From: CAYQOX01 sp964419335
GTDB taxonomy: Bacteria > Hinthialibacterota > Hinthialibacteria > Hinthialibacterales > Hinthialibacteraceae
DNA length: 12,044 nt
NCBI GenBank assembly: GCA_964419335.1
Contig: CAYQOX010000085.1
Coordinates: 1 to 12,044 of the forward strand
Direction: 5' to 3'
A program made the position numbers and the translations under genes. The notes under the pieces are model-generated. The model was not told the origin of the DNA. It worked only from the letters and a program-made list of their open reading frames with translations, and searched no databases. This document shows positions 1-7,353 of this stretch, in pieces (the stretch's first letter is position 1; each line of letters opens with the position of its first letter).

Positions 1-978
1 CTACGCTCCTTTTCGTATAAAGATCCACAAAAAGGTAATGCTGCCGATCAAACCGGTTATGACGCCCAGTGGCAATTCGATCGGAGACAGTACCGTTTTG
101 GCCGCGAAATCGCAAACCAGAACGAACGCGGCTCCCCCCAGGATGCACAAAGGAAACAAGACGACATGTTTGGGACCGATGATGTTTCTCAACGCATGAG
201 GAATAATTAGGCCGACAAATCCTACAACTCCCATCGCGGCGACGCAGGTTCCAGTAACCAAACTGGCGCTGATAAAAACGGTTCGACGCAACGAGGAGAT
301 GTTGATTCCTAATGAAGAAGCTTTTTCTTCTCCCATGGCTAGCAAATCGAGAGCGGATGCTTGACGCATCAAAATGACGCATCCGATCAAACAAAGGAAC
401 GCTGTGGTTGCCAGCATATCAATCGGCGCGGAACCCAAATCGCCCAACAACCACATCATAGCTCCGTGAGCCCGGTTGCTGGGCGATAAAGCAACGAGCA
501 ACATCAATGCGGATTGGAAAAAGTATCCAACCATGACTCCGCAAAGAATCAGAGCCGTTTGTGAGAACAAGGTCCGCTGAACGAGAATGAATACCAGCAA
601 CGTCACGGCAATCGCGCCAATAAAAGCGGACGCGGATACCAAAATGCCGGACGTCACACCGATTACGATGGCAAGCACCGCTCCAAATCCTGCACCACTC
701 GAAATTCCCAACGTGAACGGTTCCGCCAATGGATTTCGAAAAAGTCCTTGTAAGGAAAGGCCGCAGACTGCGAGCCCCGCCCCCAAAATCATTCCATACA
801 CAGCGCGAGGTAAGCGCAGCTTCCAAATAATCCGTCCCTCGGAAGTGGATGAATCCTGAATGCCATTCCATAGATCATAGAACGAGAAATCAGCTGGGCC
901 GTTGACCAGATGAATCGTAAAGCCGGCGCATACGATGAACGCGAGAAATAAAAAAGTAAGGGATATTTTTGAGATCAT
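1..978 (-). CDS. btuC: BtuC-type corrinoid ABC transporter permease (FecCD family)
   Basis: Inner-membrane permease of a vitamin B12/siderophore-type ABC importer. The 325-residue product is highly hydrophobic throughout, with about ten likely transmembrane segments, and has the usual length for FecCD permeases. It shows the family signature near residues 57-92 (MILGAGLAVCGLSLQGLFRN, then PLAEPFTLGIS) and the C-terminal GLIIPHALRNIIG and SPIELPLGVITGLIG stretches, the first of which contacts the ATPase in this family. The ATG overlaps the stop of the upstream binding-protein gene (ATGA), so the two are translationally coupled. The TAG stop is bases 3-1, so the gene is just complete. Sequence alone cannot separate B12 from iron-chelate permeases. 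The assignment to corrinoid rests on the riboswitch and the cob neighbours. The partner ATPase is not in the window and is probably the next gene downstream. Confidence 0.92.
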   Translation of the reverse strand: MISKISLTFLFLAFIVCAGFTIHLVNGPADFSFYDLWNGIQDSSTSEGRIIWKLRLPRAVYGMILGAGLAVCGLSLQGLFRNPLAEPFTLGISSGAGFGAVLAIVIGVTSGILVSASAFIGAIAVTLLVFILVQRTLFSQTALILCGVMVGYFFQSALMLLVALSPSNRAHGAMMWLLGDLGSAPIDMLATTAFLCLIGCVILMRQASALDLLAMGEEKASSLGINISSLRRTVFISASLVTGTCVAAMGVVGFVGLIIPHALRNIIGPKHVVLFPLCILGGAAFVLVCDFAAKTVLSPIELPLGVITGLIGSITFLWIFIRKGA

Positions 979-1856
979 TGCTGCCTTGCGCCATCTTCCA
1001 TCAATAGATTTTCATCGGAACCCAAGGAAACGTCTGGATGAATGATTTCGAGAAAATATTTCGTGGATTTCATAAAAGATGATAAACTGGGTTGTGACAA
1101 TTCCGAGGCATCGGTTTGTTTGATTACAGCATGATCAAAATCCGCAAATTCTCTGTATCGCTCTACTCGCGAGTCGTCGATCAAAGAATGAGTCAGGATT
1201 AGAATCACTTCCGGATTTTGGGCGATTACCGACTCGATGGATATCTGCGGGTAGGAGGTCGGCGCGTCCGCAAAAACGTTTACGCCACCTGCCATTTCCA
1301 CGACATGATGGATGAAGCCTTTTCGGGATACCGTCATTAAAGGTTTAGGCCAGACCTCGACGAAAACACGTTTGGGCTTTATGCCCTTTATGGCTGTACG
1401 TATGAAGTCCAGTCGTTTTTCTAAATCTGAAACGCATTGTTTCGCAAATTCCGCACGACCCGTAGTGCGGGCGATTAACATAAAATCCCGGATAATATCC
1501 TTCAGATTTTGTGAAGGCCCCAAACGTAAAACATTCAGCTCCAGCGCTTCTAATCGATCGAGCGTTTCAGGACGATTCGATTCGACGTCGCCCAATACCA
1601 ATGTCGGATTCAAGGTCGAGATCAGTTCAAGGTTTGGGTGAGATAACGTACCGATGAGGACAGCATCCGTCGCATTTTCCGGCCGCACACAAAATTTGGT
1701 GATTCCCACGAGACAATCTCCAAGCCCTAAATCCCTGGCTTTCGCGGTATTGGATGGGGCCAAAGAAACAATACGATGTTTGTTCTCCGCTGCATAAGAT
1801 TGCAGCGATATGGTTACGATTGATATAACAATTAAATAGCAAATCCGGTATAACAT
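975..1856 (-). CDS. btuF: BtuF-type periplasmic corrinoid-binding protein
   Basis: Substrate-binding protein that would deliver corrinoids to the BtuC permease encoded next. The 293-residue product has a signal peptide (hydrophobic core about residues 5-20, cleavage plausible after SYA at 20-22) and no lipobox Cys, so it should be soluble in a periplasm. The class III (helical-backbone) binding fold is indicated by RIVSLAPSNT near the N terminus, the ELISTLNPTLVLGD segment, the mid-protein VSRKGFIHHVVEMAGGVN, and ISIESVIAQNPEVILIL in the C-terminal lobe. This layout closely matches BtuF and related iron-chelate binders. An AAGGA Shine-Dalgarno sits 9 bases before the ATG, overlapping the end of cobQ, whose stop is 6 bases upstream. 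Residues after about 270 form a polar tail of unclear function. Corrinoid specificity is inferred from context. Confidence 0.88.
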   Translation of the reverse strand: MLYRICYLIVISIVTISLQSYAAENKHRIVSLAPSNTAKARDLGLGDCLVGITKFCVRPENATDAVLIGTLSHPNLELISTLNPTLVLGDVESNRPETLDRLEALELNVLRLGPSQNLKDIIRDFMLIARTTGRAEFAKQCVSDLEKRLDFIRTAIKGIKPKRVFVEVWPKPLMTVSRKGFIHHVVEMAGGVNVFADAPTSYPQISIESVIAQNPEVILILTHSLIDDSRVERYREFADFDHAVIKQTDASELSQPSLSSFMKSTKYFLEIIHPDVSLGSDENLLMEDGARQQ

Positions 1857-1862
1857 ATTTTC

Positions 1863-3389
1863 TTATCCTTCAGAGAGACGTTGTTTTTCCGAATCGATAA
1901 CGTTTAAAATGAGATCAAGATTCAGGTGACAAGCCAATACAGATGCTATGGCTTCATATGGATCAGGTATTCGACTTTCTGATTGAGTGTAATTGTTGAA
2001 ACGCCGACAAAGGCAATCGCGAATTCCTTCATTATCGAAAAGGCCGTGAAGGTACGTTCCCCATATTCGCCCGTTCTCCGAAATAATCCCGTCCATACGG
2101 TGAGATGTTATTCCTTGAATGGAATGGATTTCGATAAGAGGGCGAGCGGTATCTTCTCCACTCGACCGGCCGCAGTGGATTTCATAACCAGATATATCAA
2201 TTTCAGTGCCCAGCAATGTTCCCTGGACGTTTTCTGTAACTTTGGACGGAACAAGTTCCGTTTTGATGCGAAGCAGGGAAAATCCTTCAATTTCTCCCCG
2301 TTGCGATTCAATGCCCATTGGATCGATGATGGTGCGTCCTAGCATCTGATATCCACCGCAGACGCCGATTGTCAATCCATTCCGTGCGGTATGTTGTTTG
2401 ATGAAGTCCTCAAAACCATGGTGCTTTAATTCGATCAGGTCGTCGATCACGTTCTTTGAACCGGGGAGAAGAAGTATATCGAACTCATCATTCTCAAGCG
2501 GGGTATATAATGTCTGAACTTGAAAGCGTGGATCGGCGATCAACGGCTCAACGTCCGTGATGTTTGAAACATGAGGAGGCATGATTACGCCAACGCGAAT
2601 CACATTACCATTATGCCGTATAGCATTAAAATTTCTGGCTTCAAACGATGCGTTGTCTTCGTCGGGCATTCGGTGATCTGGAATATGTGGGAGTACGCCC
2701 AATACCGGTATTCCAGAGCGGTTTTCCAGGATGCGTACGCCTTCTGTAAAAAGATCCTTCGCACCGCGAAACTTATTTACGACGAACCCGATGATTCGCT
2801 CTCGTTCGTCCGGTTTTAGTAAATCTAGTGTTCCCAAGATAGAGGCGAATATTCCTCCGCGTTCGATGTCCGATATCAGGATAACATGCGCGTTGGCATA
2901 TTCTGCAAACCACAGGTTGGCTAAATCGCGATGCCTTAGATTGAGTTCCGCGCACCCTCCCGCGCCTTCGATCAAAATCACGTCGTATTTCGATGAAAGC
3001 CTATCGTAACTTTCAGCAATACAGTTCTTAAATTCATTGATCCGCTTTTCCCCAAAATCTGTACCGATAGATCCATTGACAGTACCATTCATAACGACTT
3101 GAGATTGCGTATCGCCCGATGGTTTCAATAAAAGAGGATTGAGGTCGTGACATACTGGAACCCGGCAAGCCTCAGCCTGGCAAGCCTGAGCCCGGCCAAT
3201 TTCGCCTCCTTCGACCGTCACCGCGGAGTTGTTCGACATGTTTTGCGCTTTGAACGGCGCGACTGAATACCCTTTATTATTTAAAAGTCTACCTAATCCC
3301 GCCGTGAATAAACTTTTCCCCACGTTTGAGGCCGTTCCCCAAATACAGATTGCCGTTGCTTTATGAGAAACCATACTGCACCAATTCAA
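1863..3389 (-). CDS. cobQ: Cobyric acid synthase, glutamine-hydrolysing
   Basis: Amidates the b, d, e and g carboxylates of adenosylcobyrinic acid a,c-diamide to give adenosylcobyric acid, using glutamine and ATP. The 508-residue product has the two expected halves. The N-terminal P-loop ATPase half has GTASNVGKS at 18-26, APFKAQNMSNNSAV at 44-57, LKPSGDTQSQVVMNG at 88-102 and EGAGGCAELN at 141-150. The C-terminal class I amidotransferase half has the nucleophile Cys344 in GVCGGYQMLG and a candidate catalytic His448 in TYLHGLFDN. The called start is TTG at 3389, whose first base pairs form TTGA with the cobO stop and which follows a GAGGAA Shine-Dalgarno. An ATG five codons in (3374) is the alternative and lacks a clear ribosome site. 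The ATPase half carries the conserved GRAQ...QAEA segment. Also called cbiP. Confidence 0.97.
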   Translation of the reverse strand: MNWCSMVSHKATAICIWGTASNVGKSLFTAGLGRLLNNKGYSVAPFKAQNMSNNSAVTVEGGEIGRAQACQAEACRVPVCHDLNPLLLKPSGDTQSQVVMNGTVNGSIGTDFGEKRINEFKNCIAESYDRLSSKYDVILIEGAGGCAELNLRHRDLANLWFAEYANAHVILISDIERGGIFASILGTLDLLKPDERERIIGFVVNKFRGAKDLFTEGVRILENRSGIPVLGVLPHIPDHRMPDEDNASFEARNFNAIRHNGNVIRVGVIMPPHVSNITDVEPLIADPRFQVQTLYTPLENDEFDILLLPGSKNVIDDLIELKHHGFEDFIKQHTARNGLTIGVCGGYQMLGRTIIDPMGIESQRGEIEGFSLLRIKTELVPSKVTENVQGTLLGTEIDISGYEIHCGRSSGEDTARPLIEIHSIQGITSHRMDGIISENGRIWGTYLHGLFDNEGIRDCLCRRFNNYTQSESRIPDPYEAIASVLACHLNLDLILNVIDSEKQRLSEG

Positions 3390-3964
3390 AACTCGATTCC
3401 TCGTTGCGCTTTGATTCCGGCTTTAAAAGGATGCTTGATTTCTTTGATTTCCGATACAAGGTCGGCGGCTTCGATCAACGCTTTTGGGGCGTCTCTACCG
3501 GTGCAGATTACGTGCATCCAAGAAGGCCGGTTCTTCAAAGTTTCAAGGACGGGTTCGAGGAAAAGATAGTTCAATCCAAAAATATAATTGATTTCATCCA
3601 AAATCACTAAATCATGCTCTGTGTTTTCTATGGTTTCTTTTGCGAAAGCCCAAATGCCTTCCGAAGTTTTGAGATCCTGCTCAGGATTTTTTGTATCCCA
3701 GGTGAAACCATCCCCCATGGGATGCAATTCAATATCAAGGGGCAGGCAATCGCAAATACTTTTTTCACCGGTCATCCATTTCCCTTTAATGAATTGGATG
3801 ATTCTTACTTTCCAATTCCAACCAAGAGCACGGAAAGCAACGCCCAACGAAGCGGACGTCTTTCCCTTGCCGTTGCCCGTGTTGACGATGAGCAATCCTC
3901 GCCGCCGTTCGCGAGGCGGCTGAGGGGGGGCCTCTTTGAGTTTATCCAATGTCATTACTTTCAT
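3386..3964 (-). CDS. cobO: Cob(I)yrinic acid a,c-diamide adenosyltransferase (CobA/CobO/BtuR family)
   Basis: Transfers the adenosyl group of ATP to the cobalt of reduced corrinoids, in both de novo synthesis and salvage. The 192-residue length is typical. Key features are the P-loop NTGNGKGKTS at 28-37, the Walker B-like DLVILDE at 118-124 and the conserved tail HPFKAGIKAQRGIEF at 178-192. The ATG overlaps the TAA of the upstream propeller-like gene by one base (TAATG), with GGAGG 11 bases before it. An in-frame Met4 is an alternative start. The last bases overlap the TTG start of cobQ. Placing it directly before cobQ and the transporter suggests that imported incomplete corrinoids are adenosylated on entry. 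This is the cytosolic CobA-type enzyme, not PduO or EutT. Confidence 0.96.
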   Translation of the reverse strand: MKVMTLDKLKEAPPQPPRERRRGLLIVNTGNGKGKTSASLGVAFRALGWNWKVRIIQFIKGKWMTGEKSICDCLPLDIELHPMGDGFTWDTKNPEQDLKTSEGIWAFAKETIENTEHDLVILDEINYIFGLNYLFLEPVLETLKNRPSWMHVICTGRDAPKALIEAADLVSEIKEIKHPFKAGIKAQRGIEF

Positions 3965-5295
3965 TATTCAAAAAACCTCCAAACGTTTACTGATGTATCA
4001 ATTTCCGATTGCATGAAAAATAAATCGGTATTGCCTTCCTGTGTCCGTTGCCACACAATCGCGATTTCCCCCTGCCGACTAATATCAATACAAGGCCGCG
4101 TGTCAGCAAATTCCCATGCGTCTGTGAGGCGGACTTCATCAGAAAGGCTTTCAACAACAGGATCAAACTTGCGCAAAAACAAATCGCCCTCGCCGTCTCG
4201 TTCATCACTCCAGACGATGTAGGCGGTCCCGTTAGACGCGATGGTGATATCCGGCGACGATGCGACTCCCGGCAAGTTATAATCGGTTAATGAAACAGGC
4301 TCATGAAAGGAGGACACATAAGGCTCCTTCCATGTAAGCCAGATATTGTGATAGCGCGATTCGACACGCTCCGTCCATACAATCCAAACGTTGTCGTTCG
4401 CATCCACGCGCACTTTGGGCGGATCATAAAAACTTGAGCCGGATTCGCTGAGCCTAACAACAGACTGCATTGATCGATCAGGCAGCGAAGGCGCCATTCC
4501 ATAATTCAACGTGCCTTGCGCATCCACAAAGCCCGTCGTCCATACTGCGTGTAGGTGCCCCTGCGAATCAATCACAAACTGCGGTATCACTACGCCGAGA
4601 AAAAAATGTGAACCTGGAATGGGTTCCTTATCGATATTGGCATCGTTTACCAAGCGTATTTCAAACGTTTCCGCTGTATCAAACCGACCTTGGGGATCGG
4701 AAATCGTAAGGAGAAAGTCAGGGCCTTCCTCTCGAAAAAAATCGTACCACCCCACAGCGATACGCCCATCTGGCATGCCGAATATTTTAGGCCGATACTG
4801 GTTCTCGCTGTGACTTGTGATTTGTATTTCGGGACTTTCAAAAACCCCAGACGGGGACAATCGCCGGTAGTAGATATCGATGTTGTTAAGACCGCTGGGC
4901 GTCGTGCTGTTACGGTAATCGTGCCAAACGAAATGGACCGAGCCATCGTCCTTAGCATATAAAGAAGGATTGCCGCCGTGACCAAAAGGGGGTGCTTGCC
5001 CTGTATCGCTTCGCACAGCAAAAGGATCACTCCATCGATTACCAGCTCGCTTTCTATAATAGATTTTCCCTGACGAACCAATGTTCGCGCTTCCTTCCTC
5101 TTGCTCGGTGTAAACCAAATGAAGGTCTTCAGCGCGATCGAACATCATCGATCCCCGTGTGTTTCTGGCCAATTTCGAGTCGTACTCCGAAAATGTGAGT
5201 TGTTGTGGCTCTTGAAATGAAGGCAGAGAGATCTGCGCGTTTATTCGGGGCGAAGAAATAAAGGTTAGAACAATTGCAAGCCATGAATACTTCAT
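3964..5295 (-). CDS. Secreted seven-repeat beta-propeller-like protein, paralogue 1
   Basis: Function unknown. The 443-residue product has a signal peptide (residues 1-20, cleavage plausible after INA) and no lipobox Cys. Seven repeats of a strand motif, x-h-VW-[T/S/H/Y]-[D/E] in type, recur roughly every 50-65 residues: LHLVYTE (58-64), VHFVWHDYR (120-128), IAVGWYDF (179-186), LHAVWTTG (248-255), VWIVWTER (303-310), AYIVWSDER (358-366) and IAIVWQRT (411-418). Seven such blades suggest a closed seven-bladed propeller of the BNR/sialidase-like class. No sialidase catalytic set or clear Asp-boxes are seen, so enzyme activity should not be assumed. It is a paralogue of the protein at 8456-9745: both have ARNTRGS near residue 45, an HDYR or QDYR blade, IYY and a WYDF blade. 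A GGGAG site lies 8 bases before the ATG. The gene is second in a riboswitch-controlled operon, 15 bases after the pseudopilin gene. A corrinoid-binding surface role is my inference. Confidence 0.85.
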   Translation of the reverse strand: MKYSWLAIVLTFISSPRINAQISLPSFQEPQQLTFSEYDSKLARNTRGSMMFDRAEDLHLVYTEQEEGSANIGSSGKIYYRKRAGNRWSDPFAVRSDTGQAPPFGHGGNPSLYAKDDGSVHFVWHDYRNSTTPSGLNNIDIYYRRLSPSGVFESPEIQITSHSENQYRPKIFGMPDGRIAVGWYDFFREEGPDFLLTISDPQGRFDTAETFEIRLVNDANIDKEPIPGSHFFLGVVIPQFVIDSQGHLHAVWTTGFVDAQGTLNYGMAPSLPDRSMQSVVRLSESGSSFYDPPKVRVDANDNVWIVWTERVESRYHNIWLTWKEPYVSSFHEPVSLTDYNLPGVASSPDITIASNGTAYIVWSDERDGEGDLFLRKFDPVVESLSDEVRLTDAWEFADTRPCIDISRQGEIAIVWQRTQEGNTDLFFMQSEIDTSVNVWRFFE

Positions 5296-5310
5296 TGAAT
5301 TTACTCCCTT

Positions 5311-6024
5311 TTAATTGCGAATGAGTTGAACGGTGCGCTCACGAATGGTTCCATGAAGCGTCAATTCATATTCGCCATACCAGGTTAAATTGAGATTGTC
5401 TTCGTCTTGCTTGATGCGAAATGGAAAGCGGATTTCGCGATCAGGATAAAATTGACCGATGTCTACGTGCATGCAGCGGACCAACCACACGTCATTACCC
5501 CAGTTCTTTTCAATGTTGTTATCCCCGCCCTCATAACCACCGACGTCCGTCGCCGCCGCGTTATAGGCATACCGTAGAAAGCGCCATTGAGGAACTTCCT
5601 TTCCAGAAAATTCCGTGTCCCTGCAGCTGGGCCATGCCTCAATGGATTGGGAGTGTTGGCGTTTTAAGGCGGGACAATACAAACTGGATTCTGCACAATA
5701 ACCATATTTGACCAAGAGGAGAGAAACACCGCTCCAGTAGCCATTGGCCGAGGGGCCGCATCCCCATGCGGTCTGATCAGGGTGCGGTACAACATCGGCA
5801 ATTCCGTCAGCGGGGGGGAACCGATTATAATCCAACCGGTAAGCATTCAGCGCGGTATGAATCGTCCTCAAATTTTGTTGGCAAGCTGCCCGGTCGGCTT
5901 TGTCGATCGCGCTCAGATAATTGGATGCGGTGATGGAAGCGAGAACGCCAATGATGGCTACCACAACGAGCAATTCAATCAAGGTAAAGCCATTGTGATG
6001 ACTGTTAAGAAAAGCAGAGTACAA
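5311..6024 (-). CDS. Type IV/type II pseudopilin with prepilin N-terminal cleavage signal
   Basis: First gene behind the second cobalamin riboswitch. The 237-residue product has a classic prepilin leader: short polar N terminus, cleavage at Gly12-Phe13, then FTLIELLVVVAIIGVLA with Glu at mature position 5 and one hydrophobic helix to about residue 32. The C-terminal domain, about 200 residues, contains paired cysteines (for example Cys89, Cys110, Cys117, Cys134 and Cys184) and a WGCGPSANGYWSG segment. Overall it resembles major-pseudopilin-type proteins common in PVC-like bacteria. The start is TTG at 6024, supported by AAAGGAG 9 bases upstream. No in-frame ATG lies between it and the leader. 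No pilus assembly genes are present, so it would rely on machinery encoded elsewhere. Why a pseudopilin is under B12 control is unknown. A surface fibre or secretion pseudopilus helping corrinoid capture is a hypothesis. Confidence 0.9.
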   Translation of the reverse strand: MYSAFLNSHHNGFTLIELLVVVAIIGVLASITASNYLSAIDKADRAACQQNLRTIHTALNAYRLDYNRFPPADGIADVVPHPDQTAWGCGPSANGYWSGVSLLLVKYGYCAESSLYCPALKRQHSQSIEAWPSCRDTEFSGKEVPQWRFLRYAYNAAATDVGGYEGGDNNIEKNWGNDVWLVRCMHVDIGQFYPDREIRFPFRIKQDEDNLNLTWYGEYELTLHGTIRERTVQLIRN

Positions 6025-6033
6025 TCCTCGATA

Positions 6034-6085
6034 CTCCTTTGGATCACGTTGACCGAAGGCGCTAAAAAGGGTCTGACCAAAAGAA
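6034..6085 (-). promoter_or_regulatory. Possible RBS-sequestering hairpin (expression platform of riboswitch in unit B)
   Basis: On the minus strand the ribosome site of the pseudopilin gene, CCAAAGGAG (6042-6034), can pair with upstream TTCTTTTGG (6085-6077): nine pairs including two G-U. GACC (6073-6070) with GGTC (6054-6051) could form an inner helix. No intrinsic terminator with a U-tract is seen between the aptamer and the gene, so control by masking the ribosome site is plausible. The pairing was found by eye and has not been folded computationally. Confidence 0.4.
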
Positions 6086-6157
6086 AGAGAAATTGGCAGG
6101 GAAGAAGAATAGAATCCAACAGCCCTCTCCTCGGTCGGCTTCGGTGTTGCGTTGCAA

Positions 6158-6310
6158 AAGGTAGGTCTTCTGGCTTCCGGGCTTTTTGCAGGTTGGCCTA
6201 CTCCCTCGCCTTCTCATTCGCAAATACGAACAATGGCATTGTGAGGTTTCGTTCCCGGTTACAGCGGCGGGACCGCGCCGGATTTTCACCGGCTTCCCTG
6301 AGTCTTTCGC
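6158..6310 (-). promoter_or_regulatory. Cobalamin riboswitch B (leader of pseudopilin-propeller-cobO-cobQ-btuF-btuC)
   Basis: The minus strand reads GGGAAGCCGGTGAAAATCCG, then GCGCGGTCCCGCCGCTGTAA, a variable arm, and finally a B12 box GAAGCCAGAAGACCTACC near 6177-6160. These are the ordered hallmarks of the AdoCbl-type riboswitch. The orientation and position fit regulation of the pseudopilin gene starting 134 bases downstream. Two core positions differ from the usual consensus: GCCGCTG for GCCACTG (near 6264-6270), and an A for G at the third-from-last position of the B12 box. High cobalamin should reduce expression. The paralogous element at 10751-10890 matches the consensus at both positions. 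Confidence 0.95.
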
Positions 6311-6319
6311 TTAGAAAGC

Positions 6320-6348
6320 AATTTATGAGAAAATCCCTATTTTGTCAA
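6320..6348 (-). promoter_or_regulatory. Sigma70-like promoter of unit B
   Basis: On the minus strand, TTGACA (6348-6343) is followed after exactly 17 bases by TAAATT (6325-6320). This predicts a transcript start near 6313, just upstream of the aptamer core. The -35 hexamer is formed by the last sense codons of cobD (TTG ACA AAA TAG), so the promoter overlaps the preceding gene. Confidence 0.75.
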
Positions 6349-7353
6349 GCAAGAAATCAAATATGTGTCATGCCACAGTGAAAAATCAAATATCGTTTCA
6401 TAGACAATGAAAGACGAACTCAGTTGTGCACCAAAAATACAGTTCACAATCAGCAGCGATGAAAGAAACAGCAATCTCCATGATTGGCGAATATGCGCTT
6501 GCGTCGCTATCACGCCTTCACTGTTGAGAACCGGTTTGCGTTTTTCAACGCCTTGATAAAAATTGCTTCCGCCTAACCGAACGTCCATCGCGCCAGCAAA
6601 CGCCGCCTCCGCATGAGCGGCGTTAGGACTTGGGTGCTTCAATCGGTCTCGAAGCCCAACGCGCCATGATTCGCGCACGTTCAGCCCGGCAATCGCCGCG
6701 GCGATTGGAACCATGAGCACGGCCAGCCGAGCGGGAATCCAATTGGCGAGATCGTCCAGTTTGGCGGACGCCCAACCGAAATCTGCATACTGCTTGTTTT
6801 TATAACCCACCATAGAATCCAACGTGCTGATGGCTTTATATGCCAACGCCAACGGGGCGCCACCTATGGCAGCATAAAATAAGGGTGAAAAAACACCATC
6901 AACGGTCCCCTCGGCAATGGTTTCCACAGCGGCTCGTGAGATTTCAGATTCATTTAAGTGATCTGTATCCCGGCCTATGATCTCGGAGACATGTTGTCTC
7001 GCTTGTTCAATCTCTCCACTGTGCAATGCTTGAAAAACTTTTTGCGTTTCATCATAGAGGCCCCGAACGGAAATGCATTGATAGACTAACCACACTTCAA
7101 TCACCCATCTTAAAGATTCATTGAAAATATCAATAGCATACAGTGTTTTAAAAGTCAGAGACCATACTCCAGCGGGCAATCCAAATGCCAAAATAATACC
7201 AGATATTTTTAGGGAATATCCTTTAGCTCTAACATACGTTTCATATTTCGATATGCCCCTACCCATCCATCGCACGGGATGAGGCAACCAGTGTGGATCG
7301 CCTAGCATGAAATCTAAAATCAATGCTGTTGGGATAATGACGCAGTCTAACAT
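6337..7353 (-). CDS. cobD: Adenosylcobinamide-phosphate synthase (CbiB/CobD)
   Basis: Integral membrane enzyme that joins adenosylcobyric acid to (R)-1-amino-2-propanol O-2-phosphate, giving adenosylcobinamide phosphate. The 338-residue product has the family hallmarks: DFMLGDPHWLPHPVRWMG at 14-31, ETIAEGTVDGVFSPLFYAAI in the middle, then STLDSMVGYKN, FGWASAKLDDLANWIPARL, and HPSPNAAHAEAAFAGAMDVR in the C-terminal half. Several hydrophobic segments fit the known membrane location. The ATG lies 7 bases inside the end of cobC, whose product makes the aminopropanol phosphate substrate, so the two consecutive enzymes are co-translated. The 3' end overlaps the promoter of unit B. The name cobD follows the Pseudomonas denitrificans scheme; it is cbiB in Salmonella. 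Confidence 0.96.
   Translation of the reverse strand: MLDCVIIPTALILDFMLGDPHWLPHPVRWMGRGISKYETYVRAKGYSLKISGIILAFGLPAGVWSLTFKTLYAIDIFNESLRWVIEVWLVYQCISVRGLYDETQKVFQALHSGEIEQARQHVSEIIGRDTDHLNESEISRAAVETIAEGTVDGVFSPLFYAAIGGAPLALAYKAISTLDSMVGYKNKQYADFGWASAKLDDLANWIPARLAVLMVPIAAAIAGLNVRESWRVGLRDRLKHPSPNAAHAEAAFAGAMDVRLGGSNFYQGVEKRKPVLNSEGVIATQAHIRQSWRLLFLSSLLIVNCIFGAQLSSSFIVYETIFDFSLWHDTYLISCLTK

Noticed and set aside
3169..3198. Short direct repeat (gcaagcct) in cobQ
   Set aside because: It encodes the conserved GRAQ...QAEA part of CobQ and is explained by protein conservation.
3964..5295. Annotation of the propeller-like protein as a sialidase
   Set aside because: Repeats resemble BNR-type propellers but no arginine triad, FRIP motif or canonical Asp-boxes are visible, and the context is cobalamin metabolism.
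6069..6083. GGTC-A-GACC followed by TTTTT on the minus strand as a terminator for riboswitch B
   Set aside because: The two arms leave a loop of one base, which cannot form.
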